A DNA stretch of 38,499 nt from NCBI GenBank assembly GCA_039819065.1, contig JBCBSS010000071.1, positions 1 to 38,499 of the forward strand, written 5' to 3'. Below the pieces are notes generated by a model. The model saw only the letters and a program-made list of their open reading frames with translations. It did not search any database and had not been told where the DNA came from. Below, one piece after another: positions 7,392-14,758 of the stretch. A program made the translations under genes and the position numbers. Position 1 is the first letter of the stretch; each line of letters starts with the position of its first letter. Origin of the DNA: JBCBSS01 sp039819065 (lineage in GTDB: Bacteria; Bacteroidota; Bacteroidia; Cytophagales; Cyclobacteriaceae).

Positions 7392-7963
7392 GATCGTCCA
7401 ATTTTTTCGTTAATAATTCTTTCACTATTCAATAAATACTTTTGTAGGAGTACCCTGGCTCTGCTGAGCTGTGACTTAGAAGTGTTTTCGCTAATGCCGA
7501 GTTGTTTTGCTATCTCTTTATGTGAGTAGCCCTCTATGGCGTAAAGGTTGAAAACAGTTCTGTATCCCACTGGCAGTTGATTGACCATTTTCATCAAATC
7601 CTCGGCCTCCAAATGATTACCTAGTTCTTCGCAGTTAGGTTCTCTGTCGGCTTGCTCAATGTCAACCTCCAGGTACATGCTTTTGTGTTTACGAATGTAG
7701 GTCAATGATTCGTTGACCATTATTCTTCGTATCCATCCTTCAAAGCTTCCTTCGCCTTTAAATTGATCAATTTTTTCAAAGACTTTCACGAATGCAGTAA
7801 TCATGACGTCCTCTGCTTCAGAGTCATCCTTGATGTATCTCATGCACAATGCATACATTCGGGAAGCGTACTTTTCGTAAAGTGCTTTTTGAGCCTGGCC
7901 GTCATTTTTGCGGCAGCGCTTTAGTAAATTTTCTTCCGTAGTCGTATGTATTTTTAGTTTCAT
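7388..7963 (-). CDS. ECF-family RNA polymerase sigma factor
   Basis: 191 residues. Region 2 lies at about 26-90 (YEKYASRMYALCMRYIKDD, then AEDVMITAFVKVFEKIDQFK) with the following SFEGWIRRIMVNESLTYIRK. Region 4 lies at about 128-180 (LPVGYRTVFNLYAIEGYSHK, then EIAKQLGISENTSKSQLSRA). It directs RNA polymerase to a set of envelope-related promoters and is presumably held by the membrane protein encoded just downstream. Its operon ends in two outer-membrane barrels, so an envelope signal or barrel stress is a reasonable guess for the trigger. The 223 bases upstream (7964-8186) must hold its promoter; I could not fix a convincing one. Confidence 0.9.
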   Translation of the reverse strand: MKLKIHTTTEENLLKRCRKNDGQAQKALYEKYASRMYALCMRYIKDDSEAEDVMITAFVKVFEKIDQFKGEGSFEGWIRRIMVNESLTYIRKHKSMYLEVDIEQADREPNCEELGNHLEAEDLMKMVNQLPVGYRTVFNLYAIEGYSHKEIAKQLGISENTSKSQLSRARVLLQKYLLNSERIINEKIGRS

Positions 7964-8186
7964 TTATCCGATTCTCACTCACAAGATGCAGGCAAGAGCT
8001 CGGAGGTTGCACGATTAAAATCAAAATTTAGGAAATTTTCACCCATAATTTGCGCTAAGCATGGCTAATTGAGGGGTGCGGTTGCTGCTAGGGTTCATTA
8101 GAATTGGTATTAAGTATTTGATTTTCAGAATCTTAAGTGCTGTTCGTTTTGGGGGATGAGCTGGAATCACAGCTGACAAGAATAAA

Positions 8187-10691
8187 CTAAAAATTGACTC
8201 TAAACATCAAATTCGGGGTTATGCCTAGTGCACTTTCTTCTATTTGTTGAACGCTGCCATCCGATAACAGCTCAAAATAAGTGTCAATGATATTATTCTG
8301 GTTCGGCACATTCCAAATGGATAAACCTATCGTTGCACGTACTTTAGGCACTAGGTAGAATTTATACTTACCAGATAGGTCCAAGCGAAGATAATTGTCC
8401 AATCTGAGTGCATTCGGTGTGCCATAATTGATTTCATTACTTACGATAGGTTCGGTTTCGTCAGGACTGGTGAAGGGCTTTCCGGTTCTCCAATTCAATC
8501 CTATGGAGAGATCAAGTTTTTCAGAGTTATAATTGGTGCCGATGGTAATGCTGTGTCTTATATCCAGGTTATCAGGAAAAGAAGGGGGTGAGAATCCAGG
8601 AAAATTGAAAGTACTTTCGGCCAATGAATAGCTTAACCACGAGGAGAAATTGGCGAATCTGCGATTGACTAGTAAATCCATCCCTACGGCATCATAACTT
8701 CCTTTTGAGCGTATAAACTCGAATTGGTTTTGAAAGCCCTGGCTAGAACTGATAATATCATCCACAGTTTTGAAGTATGTCTCTAACGTCACCAACAACT
8801 GTTCTTTTTTGAATTGCAGCCCAGCAGAGATTTGCCTGCTTTGAATGATAGGTATGTCGGTTTCATTAGTCATGATCCAACGCCTTTTTTCAACACCTAG
8901 AAAATCGGTCTGAAAATCTATGATCTGAGTGGTGGTTTGGTGCTTTAACTCACCCAGCACTTCCAATGACAAGCTATTGGTTATTTTTTGATTGAAAGCC
9001 AGTCTTGGCTCTGTAAAAAGCCTATTAAACCTGGCATAATGAGATAACCTCATGCCACCTCTTAAGTTGGTATTTCCACCATTGGGCGTGTAGTTAAGCT
9101 CACTAAAAAAGGCGTTACTTCGTACCACACGTTTAATATTTCTTCTGAACCTTGGCGTATTGATATCTTCAAGGTTTCGAACACCCACCTCAGAAAACTG
9201 ATACCCAGAGAATATATCCAGGCTGTTGTTCAGGCGCCAGCGAGCATCGACTTTGATGCCATTGTCAAGCACCTCATTTTCTTGTATCAAACGCTGGTTA
9301 TTGGGGATGTCAAAGTTGACCGCTTCCAGGTCATAGTCTGAAACATATAGCTGTACGGAGGTTTTGAGGTTCTGATGCCAAACTCGCTCGTAAGATGTGG
9401 AAGCACCCAGACTTCTTTGTACCAAACCACTGTTTCTGGATTCTTCGGTATTGTTGATTACTGCGTTCTCCTGAAAGTTGATGTCGTTATGAATATTCAG
9501 GAAACTGATTTTGAATTTGTCTTTGGGGCTGGGCTTGTAAATGTACTTGACGCTGAAGTCATAAAAGTCAAATTCCTGGTCAGCATTTATATTGGTACTG
9601 TTGAGTACCTCAGAGTCAGAAAAAGCGCGATCGAAATATTGCTCGTAAGTAGGGGTCTGGAAAACGTCAGATATGGCTTTCCTGGCTGAAACTTGTAGCG
9701 ACATATTCTTCGATAGCGGCGTTTTAACGAAAAAATCAGCGTTGATGAGGTTGATGCCTCCTCCGGCTTCGAACTCCTTAGTGATTTGATCATCAGTCGA
9801 AATGACGATAGAACTGGATACCCCATCTCCGTAAAAGGCACTGGTTCCATTCTTAATGAGTTCTACTTTTTTGGTAAGATAGGGATTGAAAACTGAGATA
9901 AGTCCGAAAAAATGCCCTGGCTGGTAAATCCGAATACCATCCCAAAGTACCAGGTTTTGATCATTCGTACCACCTCTCACATTGATATCAGATACAGTTT
10001 CGTCTATGCTCTGAATACCTGGTAATGCTTGTAGTGTATGCAAAACATCTGGCTCTACAAGTCCTGGTAGTATGCCGAAGTTTTGTGTGTTGACTTCAAA
10101 TACGCCGCTGAGCTTTTTATTTATACCTTGAGCCAAATAGTTGGTAATGACGATTTCATCTAAAGCCGTGACCTCTGGATTCAGCTCTATGGTTCCACAG
10201 TTAGGATTAATGAGTTGAGTGGCTGGAATTTCTTTCTTTTTGTACCCTAGGGATTGAATTGATAGTATTTGGTCTGAGTTGATTTGGTCAATTTGAAACC
10301 TACCCTGGGCATCAGAAACGGTAAATGAGGTGCCAACCAGAATAGTAGCCCCTTCGATAAATTCGTCGTTTGAGGTGTCCACCAAACGCCCGCAAATATT
10401 GATTTTGTTTTGTTTCGGTTTGGTAATGGCGATGAAACGATCGCTGATCTTTTTGAATTGGAGCCCAGTGAGTTGCGCCAGATAAGCCAACGCTTCTTCA
10501 AGGCCCTTATCTTTTGAAGGAGGAATAACTGATACACCTTCAATATTATCCACGGCATAATTGAAAGAAACATCGTGGGCTGATTCTAAAGATTGAAGTA
10601 TCTCTTTGAGAGGAGTCTTTTGGTTTTGCGCACAAAGGGGTTGTGCTATCAAAAGCAAACAGAAAGAGACGAGGGTTCTACTGTTGGTCAC
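8187..10691 (-). CDS. TonB-dependent receptor with STN signalling domain (FecA-type transducer)
   Basis: 834 residues from a GTG start at 10689-10691, with a signal peptide ending at residue 21-22 (LIAQPLCAQ). Domains: STN (secretin/TonB short N-terminal) at about 25-90, which contacts FecR in the periplasm; carboxypeptidase-D-like beta domain at about 98-172 (GRLVDTSNDEFIEGATILVG); TonB plug at about 175-300 (SDINVRGGTNDQNLVLWDG); then a 22-strand-type barrel ending in NLMFRVNF. It overlaps the FecR gene by 14 bases. Such receptors import a scarce ligand with TonB energy and, through STN-FecR-sigma contact, switch on their own genes. The ligand cannot be told from sequence; siderophores and carbohydrates are both possible. 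No SusD partner is adjacent. Confidence 0.9.
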   Translation of the reverse strand: MTNSRTLVSFCLLLIAQPLCAQNQKTPLKEILQSLESAHDVSFNYAVDNIEGVSVIPPSKDKGLEEALAYLAQLTGLQFKKISDRFIAITKPKQNKINICGRLVDTSNDEFIEGATILVGTSFTVSDAQGRFQIDQINSDQILSIQSLGYKKKEIPATQLINPNCGTIELNPEVTALDEIVITNYLAQGINKKLSGVFEVNTQNFGILPGLVEPDVLHTLQALPGIQSIDETVSDINVRGGTNDQNLVLWDGIRIYQPGHFFGLISVFNPYLTKKVELIKNGTSAFYGDGVSSSIVISTDDQITKEFEAGGGINLINADFFVKTPLSKNMSLQVSARKAISDVFQTPTYEQYFDRAFSDSEVLNSTNINADQEFDFYDFSVKYIYKPSPKDKFKISFLNIHNDINFQENAVINNTEESRNSGLVQRSLGASTSYERVWHQNLKTSVQLYVSDYDLEAVNFDIPNNQRLIQENEVLDNGIKVDARWRLNNSLDIFSGYQFSEVGVRNLEDINTPRFRRNIKRVVRSNAFFSELNYTPNGGNTNLRGGMRLSHYARFNRLFTEPRLAFNQKITNSLSLEVLGELKHQTTTQIIDFQTDFLGVEKRRWIMTNETDIPIIQSRQISAGLQFKKEQLLVTLETYFKTVDDIISSSQGFQNQFEFIRSKGSYDAVGMDLLVNRRFANFSSWLSYSLAESTFNFPGFSPPSFPDNLDIRHSITIGTNYNSEKLDLSIGLNWRTGKPFTSPDETEPIVSNEINYGTPNALRLDNYLRLDLSGKYKFYLVPKVRATIGLSIWNVPNQNNIIDTYFELLSDGSVQQIEESALGITPNLMFRVNF

Positions 10692-11601
10692 CAGTTATCT
10701 CTATACTTTGATCCTCTAAAACCTGATAAGTCAATTGTAAGGGAAGAGTGACCGATTCCAATGCCTGAGATAAATTATCATGAACGAAGCCTCCCGTAAA
10801 TGATTCATTCATATCCACACCGGATACAACTATCTGCACATTGTACTGACGTTGCAATTCATCAATCACCTGCATAAATGGAACAGCATCAAAAAGGCTG
10901 GTGCCAGTAACCCAGTTTGGAGCGTTGTATTGATGATCACGTTGCTGCAATACTTGCCCGTTCATAATCCTAAAGACATGCCCGGCGGGTAATTCAACCT
11001 GTCTTTTGGGAGAAGTGACTTTCACAAGACCTTCATAACAGACTACCTCGAAAAAGTTGTTTCTGTGCTTAACGTTGAACTGTGTCCCTAATACACTTAC
11101 AGTGCCACTTTCTGTTACTACATCAAATTTGGCACCTTTAGCTACTTTAAAATAAGCCTCGCCATTGAGGTTTACAGCCCTTTTTGTATCCCATGATGAC
11201 TTATCATAGGCCAACTGAGAAGAGGCGTTCAAGGTAACTATGGATTGGTCTGGTAAACTAACCTCGGACTTTTCGCTAAAACCCGTAGCAATCATCGTAT
11301 CGCCAGTTTCATTATTTGATTGTACAATGAAATAATAGAACGCGAAAGCCATCACAATCACAGCCGCAATACTCGCTACTCTTCTGAACCAGTTAACTTG
11401 TACTACATGTCCTGCTCCGGATTTCGCCTCTTTCAGTCGATTCAGCGCTGTCGCCGAATCGTATTCTGGCGCCTTAAAAAGCTTAAGTGCCTCATCCATT
11501 TTGGTGATAGACTTGTAGTCATCTGATTGCTCGAATGCCTCTTTTTCCTCTTCGGAAAGGGAGCCATCAAGCCATTTCTTTATGTATTCCTCATTTGCCA
11601 T
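10678..11601 (-). CDS. FecR-family anti-sigma factor
   Basis: 307 residues. The N-terminal cytoplasmic part at 1-70 carries the FecR/anti-sigma signature (YIKKWLDGSLSEEEKEAFEQ). A membrane helix follows at about 75-94 (VASIAAVIVMAFAFYYFIV). The periplasmic FecR domain spans about 105-210 and includes LNGEAYFKVAKGAKFDVVTE and SVLGTQFNVKHR. A C-terminal domain at about 235-304 (DUF4974 type; FDAVPFMQVIDELQRQYNVQ) is characteristic of Bacteroidota. It relays receptor occupancy from the STN domain of the adjacent TonB receptor to the sigma factor. It lies 64 bases downstream of the sigma gene and overlaps the receptor gene by 14 bases. Confidence 0.93.
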   Translation of the reverse strand: MANEEYIKKWLDGSLSEEEKEAFEQSDDYKSITKMDEALKLFKAPEYDSATALNRLKEAKSGAGHVVQVNWFRRVASIAAVIVMAFAFYYFIVQSNNETGDTMIATGFSEKSEVSLPDQSIVTLNASSQLAYDKSSWDTKRAVNLNGEAYFKVAKGAKFDVVTESGTVSVLGTQFNVKHRNNFFEVVCYEGLVKVTSPKRQVELPAGHVFRIMNGQVLQQRDHQYNAPNWVTGTSLFDAVPFMQVIDELQRQYNVQIVVSGVDMNESFTGGFVHDNLSQALESVTLPLQLTYQVLEDQSIEITGDQQ

Positions 11602-11665
11602 CTCACTTTTTTTACAGCATTAGAACAGGTGAACGATTAATTCTCCTACCATCATGTACATTTTT

Positions 11666-12181
11666 CTATAGACCATCTACCTGCTCTCTCAATTTGGCCA
11701 GTGCAGTGTAGATTCTTTTTTCGACTGCTTTACGTGATATCCCAAGCATGTCCGCTATCTCTTGGTGTTTCTTGCCTTCTATTCTATTCAACATGAAGGT
11801 AACGCGTTGATCTTCCGATAAACTTTCAAGCGCCGATTGAAGCTTCTTCATGTATTCGCTTTCCTCCATCACATATTCCGGGCTTTCGCTGGTATAATGC
11901 TTGGGTTTGCTTTGTTCGTACTTCAGAACGGTTTTCTTCTTAGCCAGCTCATTGAGCATTTGATTGTTGGCCACAGTAAAAAGAAAAGACCGGGCTTTCT
12001 CAGGAGTCACTTTTTCACAATTGTCCCAAAGCTTTACAAAAGCCTCTTGAACTAAGTCTGCGGGATTGTTTTGCTCTCCATATTTATAATAAAGGAAGTC
12101 ATGTAGGTTTCGTGAATGAGTTGTAAACAACTTTTCAAATAGCGCTTCACTACAGACATTTTCGCCTTCGCTTAATTTCAT
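11666..12181 (-). CDS. ECF-family RNA polymerase sigma factor, FecI-like
   Basis: 171 residues. Region 2 lies at about 22-85 (LHDFLYYKYGEQNNPADLVQ, then EAFVKLWDNCEKVTPEKARS). Region 4 lies at about 110-165 (SEDQRVTFMLNRIEGKKHQE, then ADMLGISRKAVEKRIYTALA). This is the Bacteroidota sigma-70 family that pairs with FecR-like proteins. It is the first gene of a sigma, FecR, TonB-receptor operon. Its start is 133-172 bases from the divergent acidic lipoprotein gene, so the two share one control region and the lipoprotein may belong to its regulon (inference). Confidence 0.93.
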   Translation of the reverse strand: MKLSEGENVCSEALFEKLFTTHSRNLHDFLYYKYGEQNNPADLVQEAFVKLWDNCEKVTPEKARSFLFTVANNQMLNELAKKKTVLKYEQSKPKHYTSESPEYVMEESEYMKKLQSALESLSEDQRVTFMLNRIEGKKHQEIADMLGISRKAVEKRIYTALAKLREQVDGL

Positions 12182-12264
12182 TCATGAACGGGTTTCGACT
12201 AAAATTAAAAATATTTTTAGATCGGTGGTAGGAATTATCTCAGAGTCCCGGTTATATGGGTGAA

Positions 12265-12293
12265 TTTGTTCAAACCATGGTTGAATACTTTTA
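12265..12293 (+). promoter_or_regulatory. Candidate promoter for the acidic lipoprotein gene
   Basis: TTTG at 12265-12268, a 17-base spacer, then TACTTTTA at 12286-12293, one base off the Bacteroidota -7 consensus TAnnTTTG. A 10-bp perfect palindrome AACCATGGTT (12273-12282) lies in the spacer and could be an operator. This is a match to a consensus by eye, not evidence of use. Confidence 0.4.
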
Positions 12294-12353
12294 GAACATC
12301 GCCTTGTTGACATAATGAAAGAGGCAATTTTAAAAACAATTAAATTCACTAAC

Positions 12354-13775
12354 ATGAGGACGAAAATGAATTTTTTAAAACTTCCCTTAGCCTTTTTGAT
12401 GATGGTAGCGATTCTGACCAGTTGTCAGGACGATATTGATGAAACCATCGATCCACCTTCGGAACAGGTGATTGACAGATCTTCTAATGTAGCATCACTT
12501 GTACAAAGGACTGCCACAAAAGATGGGTCTGAAGATAATATCCTGGACGGTGCTAGTTGTACTTCGATCGTTTTGCCTGTAACGCTCCGCGCCAATGGCA
12601 TAGAACTTACCATTACCTCGGTTGAAGGTTTCGAGATTGTAGAAGAGATATTTGATGAAATCGATGATGATGAAGACATTATAGAATTTGTATTCCCCAT
12701 TACGGTGGCTTTATCTGATCATTCTGAGCTGGTCATTAATAATCTGGAGGAGTTTGAGAATATTATTGATGACTGTGTCGAAGGTGGAGGTGATGATGAT
12801 ATTGAATGCCTTGATTTTGAATACCCTATTACCATTACAGCATTTAACACGACTACGCAGGTCAATGAAGTGGTAACGATAAACGATGATGAGGAACTAT
12901 ACGAGTTGATCGAGAACCTGGACGAGGATGACTTGATCAGCTTCACATTCCCCATTAAAGTGGTTTTGGCGAGTGGTGAAAGCATTGAGATTAATAACAA
13001 CGATGAGCTTGAAACAGTGATCGAAGATGCTATTGACGACTGTGATGAAGATGACGACAATGATTACGACGATGACGATGTCGACGATACGGAGTTGGTA
13101 GAAACCCTATTAGACGGTGTATGGAGTGTTTCTGATTTCACTCAAAACAATGTGAACAGCACATCTGATTTTGATGGTTATAAGTTCGACTTCGAAGAAG
13201 ATGAAACACTTATTGCATCAAATGATGATAAGGATGTAGAAGGAGAGTGGGAGACAGACGGTGATGATGGCGTACTTGAGTTGGAGATAGAGTTTGAAGA
13301 CTCTGACCTTTTGGAAAAGCTCAATGAGGATTGGGAAGTAGTTGAGTTCGATGAGAACCTGATCAGGTTGAAATATGAAGATGATGACGATGACGATGAA
13401 TTGACCATATTGGTCTTAGAAAGAGTAGCCGACGATGAAGACAATCAGACAATAACTGAGATTATCGTTGACGGGACTTGGGTTGTCGCCAAGCTGGAAA
13501 GTGACAGTGAGAACAAAACAGCAGACTTTAACGGGTTCAATATAACCTTTGATGTTGAAGGTGAGATGACCGCTTCTAATGGTAACGACACAATCGATGG
13601 TGCCTGGGAAGAATACTTGGATGATGGTGAGCGCGTACTGGAGTTGGAATTCGAGAGTTCTGAACTATTTGAAATACTCAATGATGACTGGGAGTTGGTA
13701 AAGCTTGAATCAGGAAGAATTGAATTGACCATTGAGGACGACGAAATCTACACTTTAGTTCTTGAGAAAAACTAA
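12354..13775 (+). CDS. Highly acidic lipoprotein built from internal repeats
   Basis: 473 residues from the ATG at 12354; an upstream in-frame ATG at 12315 would add 13. The signal peptide runs to a lipobox LTSC with Cys-24. The first half (about 68-230) holds four copies of a roughly 40-residue unit, each with a [FYL]P[IV]xh strand followed in most by an N-N/D-x-E-E/L helix start (VFPITVALSDHSELVINN and TFPIKVVLASGESIEINN are the clearest pair). Cys residues bracket the units in pairs. An Asp-rich linker (about 230-246) leads to two copies of a roughly 105-residue beta domain (about 250-357 and 369-471), each opening with a G-x-W and resembling lipocalin-like domains; they share NDDWELVKLE-type segments. 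Asp and Glu dominate throughout. Calcium or metal binding is possible, but function is unknown. Confidence 0.8.
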   Translation: MRTKMNFLKLPLAFLMMVAILTSCQDDIDETIDPPSEQVIDRSSNVASLVQRTATKDGSEDNILDGASCTSIVLPVTLRANGIELTITSVEGFEIVEEIFDEIDDDEDIIEFVFPITVALSDHSELVINNLEEFENIIDDCVEGGGDDDIECLDFEYPITITAFNTTTQVNEVVTINDDEELYELIENLDEDDLISFTFPIKVVLASGESIEINNNDELETVIEDAIDDCDEDDDNDYDDDDVDDTELVETLLDGVWSVSDFTQNNVNSTSDFDGYKFDFEEDETLIASNDDKDVEGEWETDGDDGVLELEIEFEDSDLLEKLNEDWEVVEFDENLIRLKYEDDDDDDELTILVLERVADDEDNQTITEIIVDGTWVVAKLESDSENKTADFNGFNITFDVEGEMTASNGNDTIDGAWEEYLDDGERVLELEFESSELFEILNDDWELVKLESGRIELTIEDDEIYTLVLEKN

Positions 13776-13808
13776 TCCGTTTAGTCATCCATTCTAAAGT
13801 CGTAGAAA

Positions 13809-13895
13809 ATGAGAAAGTTCAGTGTTGAGAAAATGGTAAAATTAGGATTAATTGTAGCTTTTGCGTTGCTCGGAATGCTAACGATGTATACCTAA
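13809..13895 (+). CDS. Small hydrophobic membrane peptide (28 residues)
   Basis: An ATG at 13809 opens a 28-codon frame ending at TAA (13893-13895). The N-terminus is basic (MRKFSVEKMVK) and is followed by one hydrophobic segment (LGLIVAFALLGMLTMYT) long enough to span a membrane. It lies 33 bases after the acidic lipoprotein stop on the same strand, preceded by an A-rich leader (AAGTCGTAGAAA), and before a large palindromic repeat that may end the transcript. This organisation is consistent with a small protein cotranscribed with the lipoprotein. There is no homology evidence, and short frames like this can occur by chance. Confidence 0.4.
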   Translation: MRKFSVEKMVKLGLIVAFALLGMLTMYT

Positions 13896-13917
13896 AGGAG
13901 CAAAAATCCTGGAAAAC

Positions 13918-14052
13918 AAGAGGTTGTCTAAAAAGCCGTTCAGAACGGTCATTTCGAACGCAGTGAGAAATCTATCTTGAGGTTAATGCAACTTTAATCT
14001 GGAGAGAGATTTCTCCTTACGTCGAAATGACTGGCTTTTTAGACAACCTCTT
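13918..14052. repeat. Palindromic intergenic repeat (135 bp), copy 1
   Basis: A perfect 20-bp inverted repeat forms the ends (13918-13937 and 14033-14052; core GGTTGTCTAAAAAGCC and its complement). Inside it an imperfect second pair matches: GTCATTTCGAACGCAGTGAG at 13949-13968 against CGAAATGAC at 14023-14031 and AGATTTCTC at 14008-14016. The whole can fold into a long hairpin. A related element lies at 14642-14709. Repeats with ends of the GAGGYTGTCTMAAAAG type around a GTCATTTCGA core recur in intergenic DNA of many Bacteroidota, from memory. It sits between convergent genes and would also act as a bidirectional terminator, with a T-rich run (CTCTTTTCC) after it. Confidence 0.8.
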
Positions 14053-14083
14053 TTCCTATATCTAATCTAGGTAAAGATCCCTT

Positions 14084-14548
14084 CTAATATGCCGCTTTGT
14101 AATCAATTCTAAATTTGATCTCAGAGTATTGATTACTGACCACTTGCACCGGTGCGATGCTATTGTTACCGTCGAAATAGTTGGCGAAGAGCCCATTCTC
14201 TTCTTTAGAAAAGATAGAATAAGTGCCTTCAGGTAGATCCACTTTGAATTTACCGTTTTTATCTGTTGTTACCGTTTTCACCAATTCAGTCTTGATGTCT
14301 GAGAAGAACTGTTCATTTTGTTTGGTATCACCTATGTTGGTTAATTTATAAATGAACATTTCCCTCACTACCGGTTTACCTTCAGGAGGATCTTGCTGGG
14401 GACTAGGCATTAAATTGCCTTCATACCAAAGTACAGTCCCTTTGATGCCCTGGTTGCCCTGCGCTTCTGAGCTTTTACAGCTACTAATGATCATTGTGGC
14501 TACCAGAACTATCAGCAGCGATCCGATCGCAGAATATTTCATTTTCAT
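14084..14548 (-). CDS. Small lipoprotein with carboxypeptidase-regulatory-like domain
   Basis: 154 residues. The signal peptide ends in lipobox ISSC with Cys-24 (a start at the second Met, 14542, is equally possible). The mature part starts KSSEAQGNQGIKGTVLWYEG, and residues 34-150 look like a beta-sandwich of the carboxypeptidase-regulatory/Cna-B type. GIKGTVLWYEG opens the first strand, a 40-residue insertion follows, and then comes the hallmark TTDKNGKFKVDLPEGTYSIF. This domain type is common in Bacteroidota surface and periplasmic proteins and is usually non-catalytic. The gene stands alone, flanked on both sides by the two palindromic repeats. No partner is evident. Confidence 0.78.
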   Translation of the reverse strand: MKMKYSAIGSLLIVLVATMIISSCKSSEAQGNQGIKGTVLWYEGNLMPSPQQDPPEGKPVVREMFIYKLTNIGDTKQNEQFFSDIKTELVKTVTTDKNGKFKVDLPEGTYSIFSKEENGLFANYFDGNNSIAPVQVVSNQYSEIKFRIDYKAAY

Positions 14549-14641
14549 AAATCTATTGTTGTTGAACTAGGTAAAAATACCCAATTAATAGTTACTTCAA
14601 TTCAAAATTACATAAAATGAAAAAAGACCGTTTGGCTACAA

Positions 14642-14709
14642 ATCACCTCAAAAGTCAGTCATTTCTCATTACATTCGAAATGACCCTAAAAAAGCACTTT
14701 TGAGATGAT
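14642..14709. repeat. Palindromic intergenic repeat (68 bp), copy 2
   Basis: Outer arms ATCACCTCAAAAGT (14642-14655) and ACTTTTGAGATGAT (14696-14709) pair with one mismatch. Inner arms GTCATTTC (14658-14665) and GAAATGAC (14677-14684) pair perfectly. The inner core, with CATTCGAAATGAC, is shared with the larger copy at 13918-14052, so the two look like members of one family. It lies just downstream of the large PspC gene and upstream of the small lipoprotein gene, where it could end transcription. Confidence 0.7.
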
Positions 14710-14758
14710 CTTCACTTAGCGATCTTTCTCCGATGTTGACCTTGGAGTGTTGTCTTAC

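Noticed and set aside
12425..13732. Several minus-strand Ser-rich frames
   Set aside because: Complement of the Asp/Glu-rich lipoprotein; the same artefact.
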